Of a DNA stretch of 64,000 bases, positions 40,617 to 51,218 are shown in pieces; position 1 is the first letter of the stretch; every line of letters begins with the position of its first letter. Source of the stretch: Prostheceraeus crozeri (taxonomy: Eukaryota; Platyhelminthes; Polycladida; Euryleptidae); assembly GCA_907163375.1 (NCBI GenBank), contig CAJQUW010004580.1, forward strand, positions 496,001 to 560,000, read 5' to 3'. Below the pieces are notes generated by a model that saw only the letters and a program-made list of their open reading frames with translations, was not told the origin of the DNA and searched no databases. The translations under genes were made by a program, and so were the position numbers.

Positions 40617-42319
40617 TCACTTTGAAGCAAACTCACATTCTGCACAAGCGAAATACTCGTCGTCTTTCGTCAAACCAACACAAAGTTCATGAAACCACAC
40701 ATCACACATTGAACACCGTCTCATATCACTAACAGAAGATTCATCACAAATTGGACAATGCCAATCCTCACTTACGTGACTCGAACACAGTGGTCGGTCC
40801 ATTTCGTTGGAGTGACTAAGAACGACTGGTCGGTCAACATAAGAGGTCTGGTCAGTCCGCGTTGGATCGGGGCTCGGAGGCATTGGTATCTCAATCAACG
40901 TTGAATGGCTAGGAATCATTGGAGTCTCTTCTCTGGAGAACGGAGTCGTTGAAAGAATTAATGCTTTGTAATTCAAGCTTTTCTTTCTCTCCTGCTTTTC
41001 TTGAGGTTTGTCTTTCTTTGGGGTTCTCATTATTTCCGTAAATGATGTTGCATGATTATTTTCTTTCTGTTCGTCGATTGACAATTCGCGACTGGATATC
41101 TCACTTGGACAAAAGGAACATCTCAGGAACACATCAGGAATGGCATCTTCATCGAATGGGTAGATCCCGCATTTTCTGAATCCACTTTGAATGTTCGTAA
41201 TAGTCATTGATTTAGACCAAGTAGGAGGAAACACCTTTCCAAACAAATCTTTCGTAAGCTTTCGTTCTGGACTGTCTCAAAACTTCAGTAACTCTTGGTC
41301 CCAGTAGGATTCAAACGAGCGGAAAACAGCCACGTCCAGCGGCTGCAATTCATGTGTTGTATTGGACGGCAAGTATAACATCACAATGTCTAAATCATGT
41401 GCTTTGGCTGCTATATCTATTGATAAATGGCATTTTGCTCCGTCAAGCACTAAAAGCACTTTACCCGATGGCTTAAACTTTGCAAAATGTTGCAGCCATT
41501 TGAGGAATAATTCCTGATTCATGTTCCCCTTTTCTGCCATTTCGAAAGACGAAAGTGGAGGAAGATCATCACCATAAGCAGGCTTCTTCAATTTCCCCTT
41601 GAAGATGATCATGGGAGGAACAGGAGTACCAAGAGCACTAACGCAAGAGACAATCGTAACACTCTCACCATGTTCGGGAGCAACTATGTGTAGCCGCTTG
41701 ATACCTCGTTCAGCAACAACCTTTTGTTGGTGATGTAAGGACAAAAGACATCCTTTCTCATCGATGTTGAATATTCTGTATGGTTTGTCGAATATATCAA
41801 GATCAGTCATAGTTTGCTTCAACTTAGAATAATAATCACCAACTATAAAACGGTTGAGTTTTTGCGCCCCTGAGCCTTTCTGAGGGAAAGTTCAGGCCAC
41901 CGTTTCATGAATAATCTGAACCACTTGGTGCCGACAACAATCTCACTCTGGGAATGTTTCTTCTGTATATACAACAATACGAAATCGCGAATCATTTTTG
42001 AGGAGAGTGGAAGACCTAAATTTGCAAACCTTTTGATCCGTTCAACGAGTTCACTTTCCTCCGATGAGGATAATAACCCTCTCATTCCTAAGCGCTTTTC
42101 CGAAGAGCCAGAAGCAATGCGAGATCGTAGAGTCCATCAGGGTATATTGAAGCGTTGAGAAGCTTGACGCACGGACAGGCCACTTTTACCAGGTCTTTGG
42201 ACGGCTTTGAGATCATTATCCAGATCTACCTGCGACCAAGTTGCACCGCGTTTCTTTTTTTCAGCCATAAACCTGAAATGAAGGAGAAACATAGAATAGC
42301 GATTGATGTATCGCTGCAA
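40617..42319 (-). pseudogene. pogo transposase with C-terminal PHD finger, broken
   Basis: Parts from 42319 downward: psq helix-turn-helix (AVQRPGKSGLSVRQASQRFNIP); CENP-B-type domain (LVERIKRFANLGLPLSSKMIRD ... WFRLFMKRWPELSLRKAQG); DDE domain (FNIDEKGCLL, KVLLVLDGAKCHLS, LPSNTTHELQPLDVAVF); and a C-terminal extension ending in a PHD-type finger (WHCPICDESS ... RRCSMCDVWFHELCVG ... FACAECEF). Breaks: frameshifts near 42135 and 41850 and a stop at about 41277. The finger would read histone tails or bind DNA. Pogo-like proteins with a PHD end exist in other animals. Confidence 0.85.
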
Positions 42320-42695
42320 TAAGCCTATATATTCACTTTTGACTAGACCATGTCATTCAAAATGTTTGTCGGTGTGCTTTTTGTGCAATTGCAGTCTAAT
42401 ACAGTAATACTGAAGCTATAGGGTCTGCGCTTAAACAATTCTCTAACGAACAATTTCAAATACGAATGAACGCAAGCTTAGTTCAGGCTTTTAGGCTACT
42501 TTCTGAAAAATAATGAAGATTCGGATGACTGGCATCATATAATTAGGCTATTATGGCATCATACTGTAGCCATATATCAGCATAGTACAAAACCAATACC
42601 CAGATTGCATGGAAACCTATTCAACTGTATGTTTTAGTAGATGTCCTAATAATGCCCACCATGAAAATGTGATGGGCGTTATAAGGGTAGGTTGG

Positions 42696-43108
42696 AACTA
42701 ATAATTTATGGTTCATTATTTTTATTAGAGCTAACTACGGTTGGTTCCTACGACTTGTGTCATCAAATGTTCATCTAACTTCAAATGTACCTTAGGAACT
42801 CATATATCACACTTACCACGTCGTCGCAATGGAAATGTCGATGAGAAGTCAGACTTGGTGTCAAAGCACAACGAACGTGATTCCGGTAACTGCAGTCACT
42901 CATGACATTCCAACTCCATCCCGTTTGACATCGCAGCAGCTCTATCATTAGTGCAGAGGGTCAACCAATCAAAACTGCGGAAATTCATCGCTAAGCATAA
43001 GAGCAAGGGAGGCGGGCATTATAAGAGCATGGGCGATATTTGGCACTACAATCTTAGATACATTCGCGGATAAAAAGTAGTGGTTCAGGGATACAACGGA
43101 TGGTCATC
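42696..43108. other. no gene seen
   Basis: Spacer. GGCGGGCATTATAAGAGCAT at 43012 resembles the pogo terminal motif and may be debris from a related copy. Confidence 0.35.
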
Positions 43109-43501
43109 TGTTCCGGAAAGTCCCGGGCTAGCGTACAGTTCAAAACCAACAGTTCGCATCGTCTCGACTTTCTTGACCGCCTGGGCGGAAAACTACGTTT
43201 CGGACAGCGTAACACTACGATAGACAGACAAATATGCAAATAGACAATTCGAACTTGTTGAGCGAAGGCCCAGAGTCAAAGGTGTTGGAGAGTTTTATTT
43301 AACAGGAGAATTTGCACTACTGACCAGGGAAATGGAGTAAAGTTCGCGGGCGAGACGTCTCGTCCATTCACTGCAATCCCACGCATGAAGCCCACGAAGT
43401 GAAACTGGCGAGCGAGAGTGATACAGCATTTTCCTATCACAACAAAGAAAAAATTTAATTAAGAAAGAGAAACCATACACAGCATCAAATTTTACAGCGA
43501 A
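43109..43501 (-). repeat. 3' LTR of the BEL/Pao fossil
   Basis: It shares long stretches with 45419-45769, for example AACTTGTTGAGCGAAGGCCC. In the element's orientation it is the 3' repeat. Confidence 0.8.
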
Positions 43502-43559
43502 ATATCCTCCCGCTACACAAAAAAGGAAACACACCAACAAACAAGGCAAAAAATTACTC

Positions 43560-44212
43560 AGAGAATCACTTAAAATGACCGCAACTTCGGTTATAGGTAT
43601 GGTTATCGTATTTTTCTCTTGCCTGATTTTCACGTTTCGGACTTTGCCGTCTCCTCCCTTGAAAATCTCATCGATTCTTCCTGCGGACCATTTTCCTCTC
43701 ATCGGATTGCTATCGTTTGTTACCACAATATCGCCGATTTCGACGTCTCGATTATCATTGCGCCATTTTTTCCTGGAGAATAGTAGTGGCAGCAAATCTC
43801 TCGTCCACCGTTTCCAAAAGTCGTCCAGCAGCGCTTGAATGTATGTGACCCTGTCCTTCAGTTTATAGCTGTCATTAAACGTTCCTGGCGGTACTATCGA
43901 TGTCGCTCTGCCTAAAAAGATGTCGTTCGGGCAGATGTACCTTCCATCATTGTGATCATTAGGAATTCTTCCAATTGGTCTTTGATTGGTCCAATTGGTC
44001 ATATTGCCGCATTCTACCATATAGGTATATAGTTCAAACGGTGTTAACTTCTGCTGCTCTCCAATCGTTATTTTGAGGCATCTCGTACTAGTCTTCACCA
44101 TCGACTCAGCACATCCATTTTGATGGGGAGCTAAAGGTGTAGAGAATTTCCATTTCGTTCCTTTGTTTGAACAGAAGTCAGTTGTAATTTCCTTATTCCA
44201 ATTTCGAATCAT
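43560..44212 (-). pseudogene. BEL/Pao integrase C-terminal region, fossil
   Basis: PLAPHQNGCAESMVKTSTR is the end of the integrase catalytic core. RYICPNDIFLGR, LLDDFWKRWTRDLLPLL and VEIGDIVVTNDSNPMRGKW form the C-terminal domain characteristic of BEL/Pao elements. The fossil covers only part of the domain set. Confidence 0.85.
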
Positions 44213-44435
44213 ATTTCTCAGTTGCTTTTCGATTAGTCGTGCCGTTCCTTAAGTCTTTGACAAAAATTCGGCCACTGATCAACGAAGTGTGATTCCGATT
44301 TGCAAGACCAGCATTTTAAAGGCCTTTCTGTGTCTTAGTTTATTGTAATTTGGTTCACCTGGCTTTTGGTTGTTAGAGTGCATCTTATAGCCGACACACT
44401 TCGTAGACGACTTCTCATCTCAAGTGTCATCCAAT

Positions 44436-45140
44436 TCAATAGATTAGATAATCTAGCGTAGCTGTCTTGCCATCAATCTCCAGATGACGGGACCAAATCC
44501 TTTTATCGTCGCTAGCCAACTTTTGCTCAAGCAGAGCAATAATATAATTATTATCCATGTCTTGTCGTCTGTCGACAGCCGCAAGTAAATTGTAACACCT
44601 TCTAATTAGTTGGACTAATTTGCAAAAGCGTGAATCATCGTTTTCTTGGAGCGGCTTAAATTTCATTATATCATTTGTGATAGCGTCAGCTATGAACCGG
44701 GGGGTCGCCGTATGTGGCATTCAGAGTGTCCCACGAATCATTTCCAGGGGTTTCCCAATCAGGGCGGATCGCAGCATAGTTAGAGCATCACGTTTACCGT
44801 ATGAAGTCTCAACCAAGTGCTTGAAGTCAGACTTGAAATCAAAATACTCACGTACATCACCCGAGAAAGAAGGAAGACCAGGCCTAGAGACTATTACATC
44901 ACTGTACTTAAAGGGTTGTTGCATCATTGACTCGCTCACCCTATTTGATGTGTCCTCATCTTCGACTTTGGATTTCGGATCACTCCTCGCGGTTTTCTCG
45001 CATTTTACGGAATCAGTCGCTGTTTTCCCCGTCGAGTCACTTGTTGCTCCATTTTCCACTTTCTCGGAGGTACTTCTTTCCTTGATAGCGTCGGTTGCCT
45101 TGGTTGACAGTTCTAGGAAGCGCTCCTGAATCTCTTCCAT
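44436..45140 (-). pseudogene. BEL/Pao gag-like region, fossil
   Basis: A charged N-terminal region precedes LPSFSGDVREYFDFKSDFKH, the conserved gag motif of BEL/Pao elements, and helical segments follow (ALTMLRSALIGKPLEMI, CYNLLAAVDRR). The fossil is broken. Confidence 0.8.
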
Positions 45141-45418
45141 GACTTGCTCCTCCTGCTCGAACTCGTCATCGTTGGATAATTTTGCGTAGTCATCCTGTCG
45201 ACTGACGAGCTGGTCGAAATCGTGCCGGTATTTCTACTCAGCTTTCTGTATATCGGTCAATTGCCCTGACTCATTGATGAGATATGTCAGAGCTTTGCCA
45301 CTTCTCGTAAAACATGCCTTCGCAGTGCGTCTCAGATTTTTCGCTTCTTTCTGATCCATGATGACACCGAGGTAGCAGATCCAGGTAAACAGATAAATTC
45401 ACAATCAAGTTCGAATGA

Positions 45419-45769
45419 TGTTCCATTAAGTCCCGGGCTAACGTACAGTTCAAAACCAACAGTCATATCGTCTCGACTTCTTGACCGCCTGGGCGAAAAA
45501 CTACGTTTCAGACAGCGTAATACTACGATAGACAGATAGACAATTCGAACTTGTTGAGCGAAGGCCCAGAGTCAAAGGTGTTAGAGAGCGCTGAAAATGG
45601 AATAAAGCGCGCGGGCGAGGCGTCTCGGTCATTCACTGCATTTCCACGCATGAAACCCACGAAGTGAAACTGGCGAGCGAGGGTGATACAGCACTTTCCT
45701 ATCACAACAAATTAAAAAATTAATTAAGTAAGAGAAATCATATACAACAACAAATTTTACAGCGAAACA
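45419..45769 (-). repeat. 5' LTR of the BEL/Pao fossil
   Basis: Counterpart of 43109-43501. In the element's orientation it is the 5' repeat, next to the gag-like region. Confidence 0.8.
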
Positions 45770-45989
45770 GTATCCAAACTTATCCGTATTTGGGTCCGTC
45801 TGATATCACAGGATATCCACAACATATTATAAGGATATTAATTTGATGTCGAAGGATATTTCAATTATATCTAATGACGTCAAAAGTCAGAAAGCTGCAA
45901 TGAGAGACTGATCTGTAGCATGACGCTTATCTGTACTTATCTATTCTTTCCTACTGTTTGATTGACCTATGATTTTATTCTGAGGAAAA

Positions 45990-46262
45990 TTGTGTTATTT
46001 TATCTCTAAAAAATTAAGTGAAATGATGAATTTTTGTGTCATTAAGCACAAAAAGAAGTTCGTGGTCTCCGATCATTATATCAACATCAATTATGGAGAT
46101 GTTGGCTGTATGTGTTCTACGCTGCATGCCATCAAGGCAAAAATTGTTCAACAGTGGCTGACCTCCCAGAACGTCACTGTTTTGGATCCCTGACCTGGCT
46201 CGTCACCAGACATCTATCCCATTGAACATTGCTGGTCTATGATCAAGAAGAAAGTGAGTGAC
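45990..46262 (+). pseudogene. Tc1-like transposase, part before piggyBac 4
   Basis: The plus strand reads KAKIVQQWLTSQNVTVLD and then, after an in-frame stop at about 46191 and a further frame change, SSPDIYPIEHCWSMIKKKVSD, matching the third catalytic box of Tc1 transposases (SPDLNPIExxW). The second box is only faintly visible upstream. piggyBac 4 interrupts the gene right after VSD. Confidence 0.7.
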
Positions 46263-46399
46263 TTAACCCATTAGAGCCGGTCCCTAGATATCTATGGAAA
46301 TCTATTTTTTTTCTTTAAAATTTTTATCAACACTATCCACCTATCAAAAATACATATTCAATAATTCCGCAAAATCTTTACTTATCAAGATAACATTTT

Positions 46400-46480
46400 G
46401 TTGCGTATACGCAACGCTCGGCGCTTGGCCAGTCATTTGGTTCCTGTACACATATGAGCCGAGTGTTGCGTATACGCAAC
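46400..46480. repeat. two GTTGCGTATACGCAAC palindromes, left side
   Basis: Perfect 16-bp palindromes at 46400-46415 and 46465-46480, 49 bp apart. The half-site TGCGT matches the half-site of the palindrome bound by the cysteine-rich domains of moth piggyBac transposase (family knowledge). Confidence 0.85.
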
Positions 46481-46726
46481 ATTGATTTTGAGCAGCACAT
46501 CATATTGAATAATTTGTATAATTATTCGACTATCTATAGGCATCCTTTAATAGTGAAAGCTACCAATGATAATAAACTATTTTATTACTATATAAAAATA
46601 CGGAGCACATACTGTACATGTACAAAATGTACGAGTACATGTGCTCTGATTGAACTGAAACTGTGATTATTTCGGAGAATTATTTCACAAGAAAGTATTC
46701 AAAAAAGGATTATTTCACAAAGTCTT

Positions 46727-48490
46727 TCACTTGTGATAGTTAAAAAAACAATCTGGATGAAGTGTCGCTTCACAGGACGCGTAATAATATATAGTTTGAG
46801 AGGAGCACAACTTGCATCTCCTTCGTCTTTCTGGAGTATACCGCTTGATGACGTGCTTATCATCAAGCAGAGACTTTTGTGCAAAATGAGTCTGCACATT
46901 TTTTGAGAGAAGAGCCATTACCACGCTCCTTCGAAATTCTAAACAATTTACGTTTTTTCTTGATCGACATTGGAAATGCGCATCAGTGCAGGCGAGGTCC
47001 AATATCCAAGTGAATATTTTCCAGTACCATTTTCGAACTCGAATTTTGACTCGATAGGCACAAATTGATTGATTCAATAGGTCGACGCCGCCCATATAGC
47101 GATTATACATCTTGATTAGATTTGGTCTTTTGATAGCCACGTTTTTCTTTTCCTTTTTTGAGAAACGTTTACATACTGATTCGGGATCTACCTGTAAGAC
47201 ATTGGACGCAGCTGTTACAACACGATTGTCTAACCACTGAACAACTGCAATACCATCTTCTGTTGATACACATTCTGAGTAACCTCTTTGATGTTTCTTG
47301 AAATCAGCTTCAGAAGAAAATTCATGTAGGGCACCTTTCAGTCGATTCTTTTGAATAGTTCCCGTCCCTCCAATTGCCAGTTCACTCAAATGCTTCTACA
47401 GAGGAATAGATGTAAAGTACTGATCCATGTAAATGTGACATCCCGGAGGCACTGATTCAGCAAACTGCATCACAACTCCTTCACCAAGTCCAAAACCTTC
47501 TGACTTATCTGATTTTCCGGTATAGAGATCAAAATGATGACAAGAACCACTGCTAGAAGAAAGCGTCCACACTTTAAATCCATATCGAATAGGTTTACCC
47601 TTTATTAATTGCTTAAGGGAGTGTGGGCCGAAGTACTCAATCATGCTTTCATCTACAGAAAGATTGTTATTCATTTGAGCATACTTCTTGAATACACGAT
47701 TGAAATGAGTGATTAGAGGACGTATTTTCCATCCTTTATCAGCGGGGTTCGGTATGTGGCAAAAATGCAAATATCTTATTATAAACAGAAATCGATCACG
47801 AGTTATAGAAGATGCAACCAGATTATTTCGAACGTCATTTTGTGAAGCCCAATACCTTCGAACGGATGGGAGTTGATTATACCCACTGAGGAGAAGAACA
47901 CCCAAAACGCGTTCCAATTCGCATTTATCCAGATTTAGAATGACACCTTTCGTTTGAGCATAATGGTTGCTTTCTGATACAATAGTTTCAAGAATTTCAC
48001 CATCAAAAAACAATTTAAAAAAATCTACTGGCTCATCAATATTTGCTAATTCAGCTTCAGCATCATCTTTCAAGCTCGTACACGGTTCAGGTAGAATAAA
48101 AGATGGCACCGTTGGGCCTTTTACCCATTTCATTTGTTCTTTTCCTGATAATTTTCTTTTCTTGTTAGGAGGCACAGATTGATTACGATCAGGAGTAGAG
48201 GCACCAGAGTCGATTTCTCTTAGTCCGTCCACTAAACACATACTTTGAAGAAGTCCTCTACCAAAGTGGTTTTCAAGTCCTTGCGGTTTTTCTTCGTCGT
48301 CGCTAGCCTCATCTGTATTTTCTCCTTCGTCAGGAAATCCAAAGGCAACATCAATTCTTTGTGCATTTTCATCTGGCAAGACATGTGATTCGTCGTCATC
48401 TAATGCAGGAATGACATCCAAAGCCTGTTGTACAGTGCATCGCAGTTGTCTCCTGAAAAAGGAAATTTTTTTTAAACATAGCATATGCAT
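46727..48490 (-). pseudogene. piggyBac 4 transposase (PGBD-like), one stop
   Basis: Two frames in phase are divided only by TAG at 47393-47395: SIPL, stop, KHLSELA. Acidic N-terminus (VIPALDDDESHVLPDE, ENTDEASDDEEK); core KGVILNLDKCELERVLGVLL; first catalytic aspartate NLSVDESMIEYFGPHSLKQ; second HIYMDQYFTSIPL; third YNRYMGGVDLLNQSICAYR; C-terminal cysteine-rich CKLCSSQTIYYYASC. This is the layout of PGBD2/PGBD3-like proteins. Start 48490 or a later methionine is uncertain because an intron acceptor-like TTTCAG is near 48455. Confidence 0.9.
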
Positions 48491-48664
48491 GCATCTGTGT
48501 TGGCTATAAACTCATCAATATTTATGACTCAGTTTCAATCAAACAGAAGACTTTCAACCCGCAGAGAAATTATCCTTTATATCACATTACTTCTATTAGC
48601 TGAAAAGTATGCGCAAATTAGATCACATTGAAACTTAAAGCTACGGATATTTAAAGAATCAGCA

Positions 48665-48720
48665 GTACAGTGGCGTGAGAGTTGGACTAATATCGTCTAT
48701 TGGAGGGTTCGAATCCTCAC
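48665..48720 (+). ncRNA. tRNA-derived sequence (pol III box A/B)
   Basis: CAGTGGCGTGAGAGTTGG resembles a D arm and box A, TGGAC/GTCTA closes a seven-base anticodon-type loop, and GGTTCGAATCC is a perfect box B. The T stem is poorly paired and no acceptor stem is found, so it is a tRNA relic or SINE head, not a working tRNA. It lies inside piggyBac 4, upstream of its transposase. Confidence 0.45.
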
Positions 48721-48767
48721 ATAGAGGGATTATTTATTCTGTTTTATTTCATTGTAGAAGACAATTT

Positions 48768-49816
48768 GGTAATCCCGGAGTTTACGGGCGTAAACTCAAA
48801 AAATAAAAATTTCCGCTAAATTTTTATATTATTACATTACAGTGGGTAAATATTACCAATTACAGTAAGAAAATGTTGGAAAAACTTCTTATCTGCTATT
48901 GATTGTCTCCAAACAAAGTCATGCAAGTAAGACGGAAATAGAGCGTCGGACGTTCCGAACTGACGACGTAACTTTCGTTTCGCTACCATCCACATATTCT
49001 CAATGTTTTGAGTATGAATATCGTCGTCTCCAGGATCAACAACATGTTGTTGGTGAACGATTACACTATGGGTGTACACACCATTTCCCCAAGTATCGAT
49101 GTTGGCGTACGCTCGCCAGCCGTCGCTAATTATGTGAGTTTCGGGTAATATCCACCTGAGAGTAGCGTTTCGTAGAGTCTGTTCAGTGCGATCGGGAACG
49201 ACAACGACAAAACATTTTCGCGAACGACGCTCTATTCCCCCGAACACCCACTGGCCTTCGCGCCATTGCCTTCTGTGGTATTTTCTATGATAATACTTAC
49301 TCTCGTCTACTTCTACTACCAATGGCTCACCGTTATCGTCGAACCAATTTCTGCAGGATTCTGCTCTAAAAATTGTTCACAGGCTTCGCGACAAAAATTT
49401 GCCCAGTCGATAGCAGCTTTAGTTTCGTCGCACGAAGCTTCACGGGCGATAGCACTTAGTGGATAGTCAAATGACCAACAGTATGTTAATGCAACGAGAT
49501 TGTAGATAGGCAGGCGACTCTTTTGGAACCAGCTATCTGAACGTATGCTGATTCTAGTTTTACACACCGAGCAGTACCAGGTCTTATTGTCCGATACATC
49601 GTTGCGAGATATTAATCCACAGGTATTGTTACAACGGGCACATAACTGCGAATTTTTTAACAGTTTACGTTGAGCACACCACTTTATAATGCTTAATTTC
49701 GAAACTATGCAAAAGGGAAGATAATATTTTAATCACGATGTAAAGTTAAACACCGTAATTATAAACAAATGAAATTTTTATTTTTTGAGTTTACGCCCGT
49801 ACACTCCGGGATTACC
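48768..49816 (-). mobile_element. Merlin transposon
   Basis: Inverted repeats of about 46 bp begin GGTAATCCCGGAGTTTACGG and differ at one position noted. An exact 8-bp duplication flanks the 1049-bp element, as expected for Merlin. It carries a transposase on minus with one frame change, and it entered piggyBac 4. Confidence 0.92.
48837..49567 (-). pseudogene. Merlin (IS1016-like) transposase, one frameshift
   Basis: The N-terminal part (49567-49316) has YNLVALTYCWSFDYPLSAIA and WANFCREACEQFLEQNPAEIG. The catalytic part (49330-48837) has VVEVDESKYYHRKYHRRQW (first aspartate), WVFGGIERRSRKCF, HIISDGWRAYANI (second) and DIHTQNIENMWMVAKRKLR (glutamate). The two parts are joined by one frameshift near 49340. 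Cysteines at 49560-49640, upstream of the first methionine, look like the usual N-terminal zinc ribbon, so the gene probably starts further upstream near 49700. Confidence 0.88.
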
Positions 49817-49938
49817 GACAATTTGCTTACTGTACTTATTCTTTATACTAACCGTCCACTAATTTGACTCAAAAACAAGATTTGCTCATGTTAACGTTGG
49901 GGAAGACTTTTGACCCCAGTACCCCATTACAGCCTAGC

Positions 49939-50304
49939 GTTGCGTATACGCAACGCGACTTTTTATGATGTTTCCACGAACCATGTTGAGAATTTTTTCG
50001 AATTAGATATGTAGTAATAAACTATCGATTATTATAAAGAAGAACCACTATAGCATACTTCAGAATCCGTATTTTAACTCAACAAAGAAATCGATTCAAA
50101 CTTATTTCATCGGTCGAAGGCGAATTTGCTTGAAAACTAAAATGTAAACGTGAAATGCGAAATATTCAAAATGTAATGCGATTTAAACAAATTGCTGAAA
50201 ATTATCGGAATATGTTAAATTTAATATCTTGATACCGTTTTAGTATTTATATAATATATTTTGTGTCACAGATATCTTTTTTGACAGTGTTGCGTATACG
50301 CAAC
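49939..50304. repeat. two GTTGCGTATACGCAAC palindromes, right side
   Basis: Copies at 49939-49954 and 50289-50304; the second lies 16 bp from the right end of piggyBac 4. Confidence 0.85.
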
Positions 50305-50324
50305 GCTAGGCGCTAATGGGTTAA

Positions 50325-50508
50325 ATCCAAGAAATGAACATGACCTCGTCGACAAATTAAAGACAGTATGGGTTCAACACATCACACCAGAATATTGCCT
50401 CTCTTTGATTCAATCTATGCCAAGTCGAATTCCAGTCCCATCCTGCCCGTTTGATATCAACGCTAAAACTATTCGGGGTATTATTCATTCGGCATTATTC
50501 GTGCACTA
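50325..50508 (+). pseudogene. Tc1-like transposase, part after piggyBac 4
   Basis: NPRNEHDLVDKLKTVWVQHI and TPEYCLSLIQSMPSRI are the C-terminal tail of a Tc1-like transposase. It continues the gene broken at 46262: removing piggyBac 4 and one TTAA gives an uninterrupted frame here. Confidence 0.72.
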
Positions 50509-50890
50509 AATGTCTGGCGCTTTCGATAACTAACTGGAAGCTTCGCCGCTGTCGATCAAAAAACCTTTCATAAAGTTCCTTTCCTTCAGACTTACTGAGG
50601 TTGACTGATCTTCCTAATTTTTTCTTTTCATAAAATTGTCCTTTGAGCCAAATTCGGCGAAGGGTTGCGCGAGGAACTGAATTGTGTTCAGCTATTGTAG
50701 ATAACCGCATCTTTCTCTGACCTGAAAAATCCAAAGACTCTGGTCTACCTACGAGAGAGAAATTTGTACGTTTAAACTTACTTAAACCACCAACTTCGTG
50801 TCGCACTTAGAATATTGAAATTCAAGATCGGCTTCTCTTACTGCGCTTAAAGTATTTTCTTTTGACCATTCTTGTCGTCCTCCAATCTGA
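50495..50890 (-). pseudogene. pogo-like helix-turn-helix fragment
   Basis: GRQEWSKENTLSAVREADLE (50830-50890), then RKMRLSTIAEHNSVPRATLRR and the basic GRSVNLSKSEGKELYERF resemble the psq domain and following linker of pogo transposases. A TAG-containing frame change separates them, and no catalytic domain follows. An acceptor-like TTTCAG precedes the first part. Confidence 0.55.
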
Positions 50891-51218
50891 AATTAAAACA
50901 TGCATATTAAAACGTAGTCTATTTACTGTCCGTTATTACCCTGATACACTGTTCATATTTCCCTGAGTAACTGTTCATATTAGTTTGCCTGAACAAGTAA
51001 ATGTAGGAGTCATCAATTACAGACCAAAAGCTTCTAATTGATGCAAAATTCACCAGCAATTGTACTCACCTTCACTTAGTTTCAAGCACGTGAAAAGTCG
51101 TGAAATCAACGAAACCGAGCGCAATATCAATCATGAGCTGACATTCATCCGACTAACCTGACGGGTCCAGCCGACATTCTTAACCTACTGCCCGACAAAA
51201 ATGCCGACATTTTTTGTT
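50891..51218. other. no gene seen
   Basis: AT-rich spacer; no feature recognised. Confidence 0.35.

Larger units (their letters stand above)
38671..42695 (-). mobile_element. pogo-type element with nested Tc1
   Basis: Left end near 38671-38700 (CTCCTAATAACGCCCACATT) and right end near 42662-42695 (AATGTGATGGGCGTTATAAG) are imperfect inverted copies. A further CCTAATAATGCCCA at 42645 makes a foldback at the right end. The element carries a broken pogo transposase on minus, and a Tc1-like element lies between the transposase 3' end and the left end. Borders are approximate. Confidence 0.55.
43109..45769 (-). mobile_element. BEL/Pao LTR retrotransposon fossil
   Basis: Two similar terminal repeats (43109-43501 and 45419-45769) begin with TG and end with CA in the element's orientation (the left copy is less clear at one edge). 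A purine-rich tract lies just inside the left repeat. Between them are a gag-like region (44436-45140, with RPGLPSFSGDVREYFDFKSD) and the C-terminal part of an integrase region (43560-44212). Protease, reverse transcriptase and most of the integrase are not seen, so the element is incomplete and broken in several places. The repeats differ by roughly 5-10%, which suggests an old insertion. Confidence 0.85.
48760..49824. repeat. 8-bp target duplication of the Merlin
   Basis: GACAATTT at 48760-48767 and 49817-49824. Confidence 0.88.
46267..50320 (-). mobile_element. piggyBac element 4 with nested Merlin
   Basis: Ends CCCATTAGAGCC and, from the right, CCCATTAGCGCC lie between TTAA sites. Four exact copies of the palindrome GTTGCGTATACGCAAC sit near the ends: 46400-46415 and 46465-46480 on the left, 49939-49954 and 50289-50304 on the right. 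The transposase on minus has one internal stop. A Merlin (48768-49816) lies in the 5' part. The element itself interrupts a Tc1-like gene. Confidence 0.93.
46263..50324. repeat. TTAA target duplications of piggyBac 4
   Basis: TTAA stands at 46263-46266 and 50321-50324. Confidence 0.9.

Noticed and set aside
48665-48720. A functional tRNA gene
   Set aside because: The T stem mispairs, position 33 is not T, and no acceptor stem can be formed.
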